Source: Paenibacillus wynnii
GTDB taxonomy: Bacteria > Bacillota > Bacilli > Paenibacillales > Paenibacillaceae
Assembly (NCBI RefSeq): GCF_030812855.1
Contig: NZ_JAUSTK010000003.1
Coordinates: 186,001-250,000 of the forward strand
Length of the DNA stretch: 64,000 bases
Direction of reading: 5' to 3'
Shown here: positions 45,598-55,867 of the stretch, piece after piece
Position numbering within the stretch: the first letter of the stretch is position 1
Layout of the letters: every line of letters begins with the position of its first letter
Translations under genes and position numbers: made by a program
The notes under the pieces: model-generated
What the model was told of the DNA's origin: nothing
The model's database searches: none
What the model saw: only the letters and a program-made list of their open reading frames with translations

Positions 45598-47054
45598 TTA
45601 ACCGATCATTTTCAATATTTGCTTTAGATTAACCGCGAATATGGCCATTGCGACTTGGAGTTCCATGCCCATTAGACCCGAGGATGTGGCTACATCATAC
45701 CCGTGTCTATGTTTGAGTTCACTGTTCTTGGCTTCAATCTTGTAGCGTTCCTTTGCTCGCTCTTTGAAGTACTCAGTTTCTTCAAACGCCATTTGCTCAG
45801 TGTGCTCAGCGGATTTTATGCTCACCGAGTACGTTTTGCTTTTTGACCCCTCTTTATAACATCTCTCTTGCAAAGGACATCGCTTGCATTTCTCCACATC
45901 GAAGTGGTAGGTGTTTGTTTGGTTTTTACCAGTGCCCTTCTTGCCTTGACGCGCTTTCCGGACCGCCATATGGCCCGCCTTGCACACATACATACCCGCG
46001 TCTTTATTAAACTGAAACTCATCCTCTTTCTTACGAGCACCTTGTGTAATAAGGGGGTTGAGTTTGGCGACAAGTTCAATTTCGTTATTTTGGGTATACG
46101 CAATGTTCTCTTTCTCCGAGTAAGCCGTATCCCCGATCACTGTGTTAACTTCCATCCCGGCTACCTTGCTTTTCTCAATCAACGTCTGTAGTTACTTCCC
46201 GTCATTCTTCTCGCCTGTAGTGATAATCGCCGCAGTTATAATCCGTTCCTCGGTCATGGCAATGTGGGTTTTGTATCCAAAGAACGAGGAATCCACACTC
46301 TTGTGACCTACCCTTGCATCCTGGTCTTCCGAGATACGCAGCTGTTCCAGGTCATCTTCTACCGTTTCTTTCAGTAGGTTTAATGGTTCTTTTATCTTGG
46401 GAAGCGCGCAGATCCCGCCTTCTGTTTCGAGTATGGCGATGAGTTTTTGACAGTAGGCGATTTCGTTCTCGAGCACATCGCTTGTGTTTTTTGCTGGTAA
46501 CTTGGCTTTCAGGGACTCATCCGCCATGTAGACCGCTTTTCTCAGTTTCCGGGAACGATCCAGCAAGATTTCACGAGGGGATTTCTGGTTGTAGCGCGCT
46601 TTCGTATGGGTCGCATCCACAATTATAGCTTTGCTTGTGATAATGCCCTTTTCCAGCGAAATTTCGACTGTTTTGCCAATAAGCATGTCGAGGAGATTCA
46701 TGTCTTTAAGCCGCAGTTTTCGGAACTTCGTTAATGAGCTAGCGTCAATTACCGCAACTTCCGGCGCCATATCAAGAAAATACTTGAACGACATATCGTA
46801 CCGAGAGCGCTCGACAATATCTATGTCGGATAGTTCAAAGATCGCTTTCAAGAGCAGGTACTTGAACATGCGAATTGGATCGATCGCATTTCGACCGTTA
46901 TCTAGACAGTAGCGCGCCTCGCCTTCAGCTCTTCGTAGACAAATGAGAAGTCGACCAACTCATTGATTTGCCGCAACATATTATCCTTGGGAATGATTAA
47001 GTTATAAAGTTCTGTATATGGACTAAGCTGCATGGATTGTTGTTTTCGAAACAT
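45598..47054 (-). pseudogene. IS1182-family transposase, two lesions
   Basis: Starts MFRKQQSMQLSPYTEL at ATG 47054 and ends LKQILKMIG at 45598. DDE transposase with the N-terminal DUF772-type domain, the DATHTKARYNQKSP stretch (first Asp), GDTAYSEKENIAY (second Asp) and ERYKIEAKNSELKHRHG (catalytic Glu region). Lesion 1: a 5-bp tandem duplication AGGCG (46915-46924) shifts the frame after EELKA and hits a stop; removing it restores EELKARYCLDNGR. Lesion 2: an in-frame TAA at 46192-46194 in NDGK-stop-LQTLIEK, most simply CAA to TAA. The repaired protein would be 483 residues, a normal IS1182 length. Confidence 0.88.
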
Positions 47055-47095
47055 TGGGCTCACCTACTTAGGTTTATAACCTAATTATACAGAGA

Positions 47096-47141
47096 AAAAA
47101 GGTACAGTCTCCTTAAAAAAATCTTGAGGGACTATACCTTT
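47096..47141. repeat. Stem-loop inside the right end of the insertion element
   Basis: Arms AAAAGGTACAGTC and GGGACTATACCTTTT, upstream of the transposase; likely blocks read-through from outside. Confidence 0.65.
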
Positions 47142-47170
47142 TGCTGTTAAGAGGACTTTTTCAGTGCCCT

Positions 47171-47178
47171 CCCATAAG
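47171..47178. repeat. Target-site duplication, right copy
   Basis: CCATAAGG, matching 45460-45467. With the other flank it rebuilds a complete cymR terminator. Confidence 0.8.
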
Positions 47179-47239
47179 GCAGGGTATTCGGGAAGATAAA
47201 CTTTAAATGAATAGTCGATGAGCCTAGGCCCAACACTAT

Positions 47240-47659
47240 CTAAATATAGAACATGTAGTTATCCACATGACTTTCTTCTTTATAATTAATTAGATCCGAC
47301 AGGGTGGTGGAGTCAAGTACATCCGCAATACTGTCACGAATACGAATCCATAGGTCGCGTTTGGCCGGATCATCTTCCTCTGTAAAGTCTACGGGAGAAA
47401 TAGGTCCCTCCAACACACGGATAATATCACCCGCGGTGATTGTTCCGACTTCACGGGATAAAATATAGCCGCCATAAGCTCCGCGAATACTCTTTACAAG
47501 ACCGGCATTTCTCAAGGGGGCAATCAACTGCTCCAGATAATGCTCGGACAATCCGTTCTTCTCGGCGATGCTCTTGAGGGATGTAGGACCTTCACCGTAT
47601 TTAATGGCAAGCTCCATCATAATGGTCAACCCGTAACGTCCTTTTGTAGATATTTTCAA
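47240..47659 (-). CDS. cymR: Rrf2-family regulator CymR
   Basis: 139 residues, TTG at 47659 with GAGGTG 5 bases upstream. Rrf2 winged helix (MKISTKGRYGLTIMMELAIKYG, SLKSIAEKNGLSEHYLEQLIAPLRNAGLVKSIRGAYGGYIL). It has no cysteine at all, so it cannot be a cluster-binding IscR; this matches CymR, the repressor of cysteine-uptake and synthesis genes that works with cysteine synthase. Its terminator once lay just downstream and has been split by an insertion element 61 bp after the stop, so transcription may now run into the element. Confidence 0.88.
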   Translation of the reverse strand: MKISTKGRYGLTIMMELAIKYGEGPTSLKSIAEKNGLSEHYLEQLIAPLRNAGLVKSIRGAYGGYILSREVGTITAGDIIRVLEGPISPVDFTEEDDPAKRDLWIRIRDSIADVLDSTTLSDLINYKEESHVDNYMFYI

Positions 47660-49095
<1,436 letters not shown>

Positions 49096-49101
49096 ATAAA
49101 A

Positions 49102-49140
49102 CAGCAAGCCTCCAGATGATTGGAGGCTTGCTGTTTTTTT
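49102..49140 (+). terminator. mnmA terminator
   Basis: AGCAAGCCTCC / GGAGGCTTGCT stem followed by T7. Confidence 0.92.
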
Positions 49141-49158
49141 GAAGTGATGATAGCAATA

Positions 49159-49644
49159 TTATTCCTTTTCATCAAAAAGATCACCATGAGGTTGTGCTTC
49201 TAACCCTACTTGTGGCACCAACTTCATCGTTATATGGCCGGCTGCATTTCGACCGACCCATTTTATAGACCCCTCCCCTTCTGGGACTATTATGGACATA
49301 TCCTTGTTCCCTTCACCCTCCCATAGGGTAATCAACTGATGGTCCGCCGTGATCTGAATCAGCTTAAAATCCCCACGTTTAATCTTCCCGCTAATCATGA
49401 TTTGGGTCGTTGTATCAGATGTGCTACTCAAATACCAAGCCGTGTAGACACCTGAAAAACCTGAGAATTCTACATGTCCCTGCTCACTGGTAATTTCCCC
49501 GACTTTGTTTGAGAACGAATAACTATCCCCCGATTCTTTAAGCCTATCCTCATTCTCAAAAATTTTACTTTGTGTCCCATTGCCACATCCGCCCAAACAA
49601 AACAACACTAGTAGGAGAATGATTGTTTTACAAATCGATTCAAT
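49159..49644 (-). CDS. Putative lipoprotein, start codon uncertain
   Basis: From the first conventional start (GTG 49608) the protein would be MLFCLGGCGN..., too short for a lipoprotein signal. Reading up in frame gives IESICKTIILLLVLFCLGGC, a complete signal peptide with lipobox LGGC, and the only site in front is GGGAGGGGGG, 7 bases before ATT at 49644. So an ATT start (161 residues) is likely, or the 5' end has decayed. The mature part is a small beta-rich domain (FSGFSGVYTAWYLSSTSD, MISGKIKRGDFKLIQI, GRNAAGHITMKL). Surface-anchored, function unknown. Confidence 0.6.
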   Translation of the reverse strand: MESICKTIILLLVLFCLGGCGNGTQSKIFENEDRLKESGDSYSFSNKVGEITSEQGHVEFSGFSGVYTAWYLSSTSDTTTQIMISGKIKRGDFKLIQITADHQLITLWEGEGNKDMSIIVPEGEGSIKWVGRNAAGHITMKLVPQVGLEAQPHGDLFDEKE

Positions 49645-49756
49645 GATTTCCCCCCTCCCAATTCCCTTCCTCTTTATGGTAAAATTTACACGATTCAGCG
49701 CTGCTTAAATGTTATAAACATCACAAAGTTAACCTAATTCCTTAGGTACAAATCAG

Positions 49757-49794
49757 TAAAAAGACCTCCGCTCCATATTCGGAGCAAGAGGTCG
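49757..49794 (-). terminator. oppA terminator
   Basis: GACCTC.GCTCC / GGAGC.GAGGTC stem then TTTTTAC on the minus strand. Confidence 0.85.
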
Positions 49795-49829
49795 CAAGTT
49801 ACTATCCTATATCTGTAGAAAATACACTT

Positions 49830-51674
49830 TTATTCAGCCACAGCTGCTTTATCCGCAGAAACAGCCAGTTGATTCAAGTAAATATCGCTTCCTTGCGCGA
49901 TCGTATAATTCAGAACCCGGTTATTGACCGGTACAACCTTGGCACGGTAAAGGGTAGGGAATACAGGGATCTCCTCAACCATGAACTTCTGCCATTGTTT
50001 ATAGATATCTTTACGAGTGGCTACATCGAAAGCTTTCTCAGAAACACCCTCGGCGATCAAACGGTCATTTTCTTCACTCGCATAACGCGGGAAGTTATAA
50101 ATGGCATCATGCCCGTAAAGGCCAGCAGGGTCGACATCGTTACCTACTCCCCATGCGCCTTGGTACACATCGACGGTTGGATCATCTTCGCCATTGGAAC
50201 CCACCCGATCATAGAAAGTATTAAATTCCACCATTTCCAGGGTCACATTAAGACCAATTGCCTTCCAGGATTGAACATAATATTGGGCCAACGGCTCTGC
50301 GATATCTCCACCTGTCATGGAGATGAAATTAATCTTCAGCTCACTGCCGTCAGGATTGGTTCGGAACTCACCATTAAGCTTATATCCGGCATCATCCAGA
50401 ATTTTCTTAGCCGCTTCCGGGTCATAAGGAACACCGGGGTTATCATTATCGTGGTATTCGGGATGGGATGGAGGTATCAGCGTTGTTGCGTTCCAGCGAA
50501 GTCCGTTATAGAACTTTTTGCCGACAGCATCATTATCAACCGCAGCCCACATGGCTTTACGCAGATTTACATCGGCCATTTTAGCCTTTGGATCCGAGGC
50601 CACTACCTTCTTAGTCGCATCCCACTTACCCAGCTTAAAGCCTATATAAGTGTAGGCCATATCGGTTGTACCAATAAATTCAACATTCGACATCTTAGCA
50701 TTATCCGGATATTGATCTACCGGGAACGAATCCACTAGATCTACGCCGCCGGATTTCAGTTCCTGAACAACGGTCGTTGGGTTGATAACCTTCAGAATAA
50801 CCTTATCCAGAACAGGTGCGCCGCGCCAGTAATCATCATTTCGAACGTAAACCACCGATTCTCCAGGAACGATGCTCTCGACTTTATAAGGTCCGAAGCC
50901 AACCGGCTTTTGGCGTACTTCGGGTGAAGCTGAAATTTTAGCCACATCCATACCACCAAAGATATGTTTGGCTAAAGGATAGATCCAAATGCTTCCTGTT
51001 AATAAGGAAGGCGTAGATTTGACATAGGTAATTTGCAGTTTTTTATCACTTAACACTTTAATTCCTGAAATAGTCTTCGCCTTGCCCGCATGGTAAGCAT
51101 CCATACCCTCTATATTGGTGAAATCCGAGCCATAGCGCGGACCGTCATAGGCTGGATTTCCGATGACTTCATGCGCAAACAGCCAGTCTTCAGCCGTTAC
51201 CGGCTTTCCATCCTGCCAGTTGACATTGTCGCGAATGGTGAAGGTGAACGTTCGTCCGTCCTCCGCTACTTCATAAGTGGCCGCACCATCGTTGGTGTAG
51301 ACATAGTTTGCGTCCCAGGTTAACAAGCCTTCATCAAACCACTCTATCACTCTGGCATCAGGCTCTCCGGAGTAAAAATTCCAGTTCAGCGTTCCTTCAA
51401 AAGGAGTGTCGGAAACAAGCCCGAAGGTTATTGTGCCACCTTTAAGAGCTTCACCTTGGTTTGTTTTGTCAGCATTGAAATCATCAATGGAATAAATGCC
51501 ATCTTCTGCTTCAGGTGCCGCAGTTGCTTCTGCCGCCCCCTCCGTTGCGGAAGGCGCCGCCGTCGGGTCAGCTGCTCCCTTGTTATTGTTGTTGGAGCTG
51601 CAGGCAGCAACCAACATCAATAGCACTAACATTAAGGCAAAGAGTAGAGACTTTGTACGGATTGGTTTACTCAT
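49830..51674 (-). CDS. oppA: Oligopeptide ABC transporter substrate-binding protein
   Basis: 614 residues from ATG at 51674 (MSKPIRTKSLLFALMLVL), 10 bases after GGGAGG. Lipoprotein signal with lipobox VAAC near residue 24, an Ala/Thr-rich linker, then the SBP family 5 fold (GGTITFGLVSDTPFEG, TFTIRDNVNWQDGKPVTAEDW, KPVGFGPYKVESIVPGESV). It captures peptides outside the cell for OppBCDF. Last in the operon on the minus strand. Peptide type is not predictable. Confidence 0.93.
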   Translation of the reverse strand: MSKPIRTKSLLFALMLVLLMLVAACSSNNNNKGAADPTAAPSATEGAAEATAAPEAEDGIYSIDDFNADKTNQGEALKGGTITFGLVSDTPFEGTLNWNFYSGEPDARVIEWFDEGLLTWDANYVYTNDGAATYEVAEDGRTFTFTIRDNVNWQDGKPVTAEDWLFAHEVIGNPAYDGPRYGSDFTNIEGMDAYHAGKAKTISGIKVLSDKKLQITYVKSTPSLLTGSIWIYPLAKHIFGGMDVAKISASPEVRQKPVGFGPYKVESIVPGESVVYVRNDDYWRGAPVLDKVILKVINPTTVVQELKSGGVDLVDSFPVDQYPDNAKMSNVEFIGTTDMAYTYIGFKLGKWDATKKVVASDPKAKMADVNLRKAMWAAVDNDAVGKKFYNGLRWNATTLIPPSHPEYHDNDNPGVPYDPEAAKKILDDAGYKLNGEFRTNPDGSELKINFISMTGGDIAEPLAQYYVQSWKAIGLNVTLEMVEFNTFYDRVGSNGEDDPTVDVYQGAWGVGNDVDPAGLYGHDAIYNFPRYASEENDRLIAEGVSEKAFDVATRKDIYKQWQKFMVEEIPVFPTLYRAKVVPVNNRVLNYTIAQGSDIYLNQLAVSADKAAVAE

Positions 51675-51690
51675 GTAATCATTTCCTCCC

Positions 51691-52596
51691 TTATCCTTTT
51701 CTTTGTCTTGCGTCCGTCGCACGCTTTAGCGCTTGACCAACGTTATTTATACTCAACATCAATACCAAGATCAGCAAAGATGCGGGTAACCATATCCACC
51801 ATCTGAATTCCAGGGTTTGTGGATTCCTTGCATAGCTGACTAGAGTCCCTAGGCTGGGTGTAGTCTCCGGAAAACCAAAGCCGAGAAAGGACAACCCTGA
51901 CTCCAATCCGATGTTGGCCGCCAAATTCAAAGTCATCGTTACGATGATAATGGAGCTTAAATTTGGCAGCACTTGAGTGAACATAATTTTGAGGTTGGAG
52001 GAGCCCACTGTTTTGGAAGCTTGAACGTAATCAAGCTCCTTTTCCTGCAAGGTTTTCGAGCGAATTAATCTCGCAATCCCCATCCATAGAAAGGCTGTCA
52101 TGATCAGTGAGAAGGATAACGTATTGTATTTAGGAACTGCGGTTACGAAGGCGATAACAATCATCAGCATGGGCAGAATCATAAAGAAATCCAAGATTCT
52201 CATAAAAATATTATCTATGGTTCCACCGAAATATCCGGATACCAACCCTACTAAAATGCCAATGATTCCAGTAAATACAGTAACTATAATCCCTATACTG
52301 AGGGAGTTCCTTGTTCCAATAATGAGTTGCCCGAAGACATCCCGACCCCCATAATCTGTGCCTAGCCAGAACTTGGCCGAGGGTTTCTCATAGAGTGCAA
52401 ATAAATCAACGGATACGATCTGCTTTTGATCCAGAAATAAGGAAATTCCGTAGACACCTGTTATTAACAAGACTAGAAAAATCAACGAGATCAAAGCCAG
52501 CTTATCCCTCACGATTTCCCGCCAGATAATTCTCCAGCTCGAGGGACTTCTATCCGTACCCTGCCTCATAGTTGCTTCTGCGCTTAGCTTTGCCAC
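51691..52596 (-). CDS. oppC: Oligopeptide ABC transporter permease OppC
   Basis: 301 residues from GTG at 52596, 8 bases after GGAGG; the ATG five codons earlier lies in that site. N-terminal OppC domain, six membrane segments and the EAA-type loop (MGIARLIRSKTLQEKELDYVQASKTVGSS), ending in GLSFLGFGFPETTPSLGTLVS. It pairs with OppB to form the channel. 33 bp after oppB. Confidence 0.94.
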   Translation of the reverse strand: MAKLSAEATMRQGTDRSPSSWRIIWREIVRDKLALISLIFLVLLITGVYGISLFLDQKQIVSVDLFALYEKPSAKFWLGTDYGGRDVFGQLIIGTRNSLSIGIIVTVFTGIIGILVGLVSGYFGGTIDNIFMRILDFFMILPMLMIVIAFVTAVPKYNTLSFSLIMTAFLWMGIARLIRSKTLQEKELDYVQASKTVGSSNLKIMFTQVLPNLSSIIIVTMTLNLAANIGLESGLSFLGFGFPETTPSLGTLVSYARNPQTLEFRWWIWLPASLLILVLMLSINNVGQALKRATDARQRKG

Positions 52597-52629
52597 TGCA
52601 ATCACCTCCATGTGTTCCGCTTCTACAAA

Positions 52630-53592
52630 TTATTTAATTCGGATCCGAGGATCAACGATGCTTAAGATAATATCCGACAGCAAGGCGCCAAGAATGGATG
52701 CAATCCCATACAAAAGCACGAGTGCCGTTACTACGCTGAAATCACGAATGGTTATGGAGCTTAGGAACAACGTCCCCATTCCCGGGTAACTGAAAATACT
52801 TTCAACAAAGATAGTGCCTCCAATCAACCCGGTGATTTCATAGCCAAAAAAGGCAGCAATCGGCAGTAAGGAGTTCCGCAAAATATGGCGATTATACACC
52901 CTCGACTCCGATGCACCTTTGGCCCGCGCGGTTAGAATATAGTCTTTTTGCTTCGTATCAATAATTTCATTCCGTAAATATTGAACGGTGCTCACGGTTG
53001 AGATTAGAGCAATGGATATGGCAGGCAGCAGCAAATGGAAAAATTTACTCATCGTGTAGCTCAGCGTTCCAGGTACCTCACCTGGAGTTACGCTACCGCC
53101 CGTTGGGAACCACTGAAAATGGAATCCGAACACCCATAACATTAATAGGGCGAAAATAAATAACGGGGCGGCGAATCCAAGGTAGGTATAGCCTGTAATC
53201 AAACGGTCTAACCATGTATCGTTAAACCGACCGCTAGTAATGCCCAGAGGAATGGCAATCAGATAAATAAGAATGAGCGTGACCGCAGACAGCCAGACCG
53301 TATTCATCAGCCGTTGACCGATCAGCTCCGCTACCGGCATTTTAAAGCGAAAGGATTGACCGAAGTCCCCTTGAATCGCATTGCTAATCCAATCCCAATA
53401 CTGTATGTACCATGGATTATTTAACCCAAGCTTTTCTCTCATAGCATCCAGTGCCGCAGGATCAATGCTTGGATCGAGCAATCCTGTTAGGGCATCCCCC
53501 GGCATTGCCTTGGCCATAAGAAAAACCAGAAGACTTAATACAAATATTTGCGGGATCATAATCATAATTCGGCGTACAATTATCTTCCACAT
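52630..53592 (-). CDS. oppB: Oligopeptide ABC transporter permease OppB
   Basis: 320 residues. Six membrane segments, N-terminal signature MWKIIVRRIMIMIPQIFVLSLLVF, DPSIDPAALDAMREKLGLNNPWYIQYWDW and the EAA loop (YLRNEIIDTKQKDYILTARAKGASES). Permease partner of OppC. Starts 4 bp after the oppF stop, so translation is probably coupled. Confidence 0.94.
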   Translation of the reverse strand: MWKIIVRRIMIMIPQIFVLSLLVFLMAKAMPGDALTGLLDPSIDPAALDAMREKLGLNNPWYIQYWDWISNAIQGDFGQSFRFKMPVAELIGQRLMNTVWLSAVTLILIYLIAIPLGITSGRFNDTWLDRLITGYTYLGFAAPLFIFALLMLWVFGFHFQWFPTGGSVTPGEVPGTLSYTMSKFFHLLLPAISIALISTVSTVQYLRNEIIDTKQKDYILTARAKGASESRVYNRHILRNSLLPIAAFFGYEITGLIGGTIFVESIFSYPGMGTLFLSSITIRDFSVVTALVLLYGIASILGALLSDIILSIVDPRIRIK

Positions 53593-53596
53593 AGGC

Positions 53597-54532
53597 TCAA
53601 CCTTTCTCAGGCAATGCCACCAGATGAGTGTCAGAAATGGCTTTTAAGGAGTAGGCCAATCCCTCTTCATCAAAATAATCCCGGTAGGCTTGCTCATACT
53701 CGATACGTACAGACTTTCGAAATTGCGTCTGCTTTTCACGCTGCAGGGGGTCGATGTCAGGTATGGCTGCTAGAAGACGTTTGGTATAAATATGCTGTGG
53801 ATTATTAAAAATATCCTTAGCTGTCCCCTGCTCTACATGCCGCCCTTTATACATGATTCCAATGTGATCACACATATGCCGGATAATGCCGAGATCATGG
53901 CTGATAAAAAGATAAGTAAGCTTCAAGTCCTTTTGAATATCCTGCATAAAATTCAGCACCTGAGCCTGCACCGAGACATCCAACGCGGAGACAGGTTCAT
54001 CTGCAATGATAAGCTTGGGCTTTAGAGCAATAGCTCTGGCAATCCCGATCCGCTGCCGCTGTCCTCCTGAGAATTCATGTGGATATTTATATATGTTCTC
54101 TGGGCTTAAGCCAACCTGCGAGAGCAGCTCCTGCACTCTGCGTTTTTCCTCTCCAGGCGATAACCTTTCAAAATTTCGCAGCGGTTCAGCAATAATATCC
54201 AACACACGCTTCTTGGGATTCAAGGAAGAGTACGGGTCCTGAAAAATCATTTGAATATCCTTTCGGACATTCCTTTGTTTCCTTACCCCTTTAAGCGCCA
54301 GATCCTGCCCTTCAAAAATAACACTGCCAGCAGTAATAGAATTCAGCCCAATAATGGCTCGGCCCGTTGTCGTTTTGCCGGAACCCGATTCTCCTACCAG
54401 CCCATAGGTCTGCCCCGGCTCAATTGTAAAGCTGACCTTGTCTACCGCTTTGACCTCACCAACATCACTGTGGAATAGCCCCCCTCGTATCGGAAAATGA
54501 ACCTTTAGATCTCTAACTTCAAGAAGTCCCAT
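53597..54532 (-). CDS. oppF: Oligopeptide ABC transporter ATPase OppF
   Basis: 311 residues. Walker A GLVGESGSGKTTTGRAI, ABC signature FSGGQRQRIGIARAIALKP, Walker B LIIADEPVSALDV, and the OppF-type C-terminal extension. The frame overlaps oppD by 14 bp. With OppD it powers peptide import. Confidence 0.95.
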   Translation of the reverse strand: MGLLEVRDLKVHFPIRGGLFHSDVGEVKAVDKVSFTIEPGQTYGLVGESGSGKTTTGRAIIGLNSITAGSVIFEGQDLALKGVRKQRNVRKDIQMIFQDPYSSLNPKKRVLDIIAEPLRNFERLSPGEEKRRVQELLSQVGLSPENIYKYPHEFSGGQRQRIGIARAIALKPKLIIADEPVSALDVSVQAQVLNFMQDIQKDLKLTYLFISHDLGIIRHMCDHIGIMYKGRHVEQGTAKDIFNNPQHIYTKRLLAAIPDIDPLQREKQTQFRKSVRIEYEQAYRDYFDEEGLAYSLKAISDTHLVALPEKG

Positions 54533-55535
54533 GGGTGTGTACCTCCTCAGTTCGTTCAGGAAAGTGAAAATTCTTGTAGCAACTGCAGCGTACGAAATGA
54601 CCTGGAGCTACTTCATGCAGCTTCGGATCATCCTCATGCTCCGAGGGTGCAATCCAAGGGATACGAGCCGCGAAACGGCACCCCGCACGAGGGAGATTTT
54701 GCAGAGAAGGAACCATTCCCTGAATGACATGCAATCTGGACTTTTCCTCCTTGACTGTAGGTATAGAGTTTAATAAAGACCGGGTATAAGGGTGCTTCGC
54801 ACGGGAAGTTAGCGTGTATATATCTGCGATTTCAACAATTTGGCCGGCATACATCACCGCAACACGGTCAGCCATCTCGCTAACCACGCCTAAATCATGT
54901 GTAATTAAAATAATTCCTGCTTCGATATCGTCCTTCAGGTGTTTGATCAGCTCAAGAATTTGCAATTGGATCGTCACATCAAGCGCTGTAGTCGGCTCAT
55001 CCGCGATTAACAGCTTGGGTTCGTTGGCAATAGAAATGGCTATAACCACCCGCTGCCTCATTCCGCCGGACAATTCATGGGGGTACTGCTGATATGTATG
55101 GTCAGGACGGGGAATGCCCACCTTTGATAACAAATCGAGGACTTTCTCTTTCCTTTGTTTCTTGGTGAGCTTGGAATCATGCAGGATGAGTGCTTCTTCA
55201 ATCTGGGCACCGACAATCATTAATGGATTTAATGCGGATAAGGGGTCTTGAAAAATCATCGACATTTCATTCCCGCGCAGCTTATTTAATGCGGCAGAAG
55301 GCATACCCACTATATCCTGACCCTTGTAATAGATATGTCCGTCAATCTTGGCTCTGGTGTGCAAACCCATAACCGAAAAGGCAAGTGCGCTTTTCCCTGA
55401 TCCGGACTCCCCCACTATGGCTAAAATCTCATTTTTTCGAACTGTCAGCGTAACATCGTCAACTGCAGCATAATAATGATCAGCAATTCTAAACGAAGTG
55501 CTTAAATTCTTGATCTCCAAAAGCTCTTCTCTCAA
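54519..55535 (-). CDS. oppD: Oligopeptide ABC transporter ATPase OppD
   Basis: 338 residues, TTG at 55535 after AAAGGATGA. Walker A AIVGESGSGKSALAFSV, signature LSGGMRQRVVIAISIANEP, Walker B LLIADEPTTALDVT, and a C-terminal oligopeptide-transporter region (LRAGCRFAARIPW.., CSCYK). The usual C-terminal cysteine set typical of OppD is only partly kept. First gene of oppDFBCA, an operon of 5.7 kb; the gap upstream has TATACT-like boxes but no clear promoter. Confidence 0.94.
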   Translation of the reverse strand: MREELLEIKNLSTSFRIADHYYAAVDDVTLTVRKNEILAIVGESGSGKSALAFSVMGLHTRAKIDGHIYYKGQDIVGMPSAALNKLRGNEMSMIFQDPLSALNPLMIVGAQIEEALILHDSKLTKKQRKEKVLDLLSKVGIPRPDHTYQQYPHELSGGMRQRVVIAISIANEPKLLIADEPTTALDVTIQLQILELIKHLKDDIEAGIILITHDLGVVSEMADRVAVMYAGQIVEIADIYTLTSRAKHPYTRSLLNSIPTVKEEKSRLHVIQGMVPSLQNLPRAGCRFAARIPWIAPSEHEDDPKLHEVAPGHFVRCSCYKNFHFPERTEEVHTHGTS

Positions 55536-55784
55536 AATTCATCATCCTTTCCGAAGCAGAATTTCAAAATCCGCGTGAATCTATGAAGATTCAGCAAATT
55601 TCGATAAAGTTAATTAGTATAATGTCATAATATCTCACACATAGAGTAGCCTTATTATTCCTTATATGGTTTTTGAAAGGGTGATAGACTTGCTTAGTAG
55701 TTCATTTTAATTAACTTATGGTAAATTATCAATCTTTTTACTTAAAAATATTTGTTCTAATGTTACTATAGTTAACATACACGA
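55536..55784. other. opp leader region
   Basis: No gene. AT-rich with several TATACT and TATTAT strings on the minus strand; no operator or riboswitch recognised. Confidence 0.45.
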
Positions 55785-55815
55785 TAAAAAAAAGCGGCCC
55801 ATAGGCCGCTTTTTA
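55785..55815 (-). terminator. rarA terminator
   Basis: AAAAAGCGGCC / GGCCGCTTTTT stem, T8 on the minus strand. Confidence 0.9.
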
Positions 55816-55867
55816 TAATTGTAAATATATTCTATTACCCGTCTCTGCACGGATGAAACCTTGATAT

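Larger units (their letters stand above)
45468..47170 (-). mobile_element. IS1182-family insertion sequence, decayed
   Basis: About 1.7 kb with one transposase gene on the minus strand. The ends are imperfect inverted repeats, GAGGCCACTGAAGAACTT at the left and, in reverse complement, GAGGGCACTGAAAAAGTC at the right, flanked by the 8-bp direct repeat CCATAAGG. Stem-loops lie inside both ends: 45517-45567 acts as the transposase terminator, and 47096-47141 (AAAAGGTACAGTC / GACTATACCTTTT) sits upstream of the gene. The element sits in the loop of the former cymR terminator. Confidence 0.85.

Noticed and set aside
45868..46912. Plus-strand frames inside the insertion element
   Set aside because: Antisense to the transposase motifs, which read clearly on the minus strand.
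47240..47659. IscR instead of CymR
   Set aside because: The protein has no cysteines, so it cannot bind an Fe-S cluster as IscR does.
49869..50738. 289-codon plus-strand frame opposite oppA
   Set aside because: Antisense shadow of oppA with no ribosome site.
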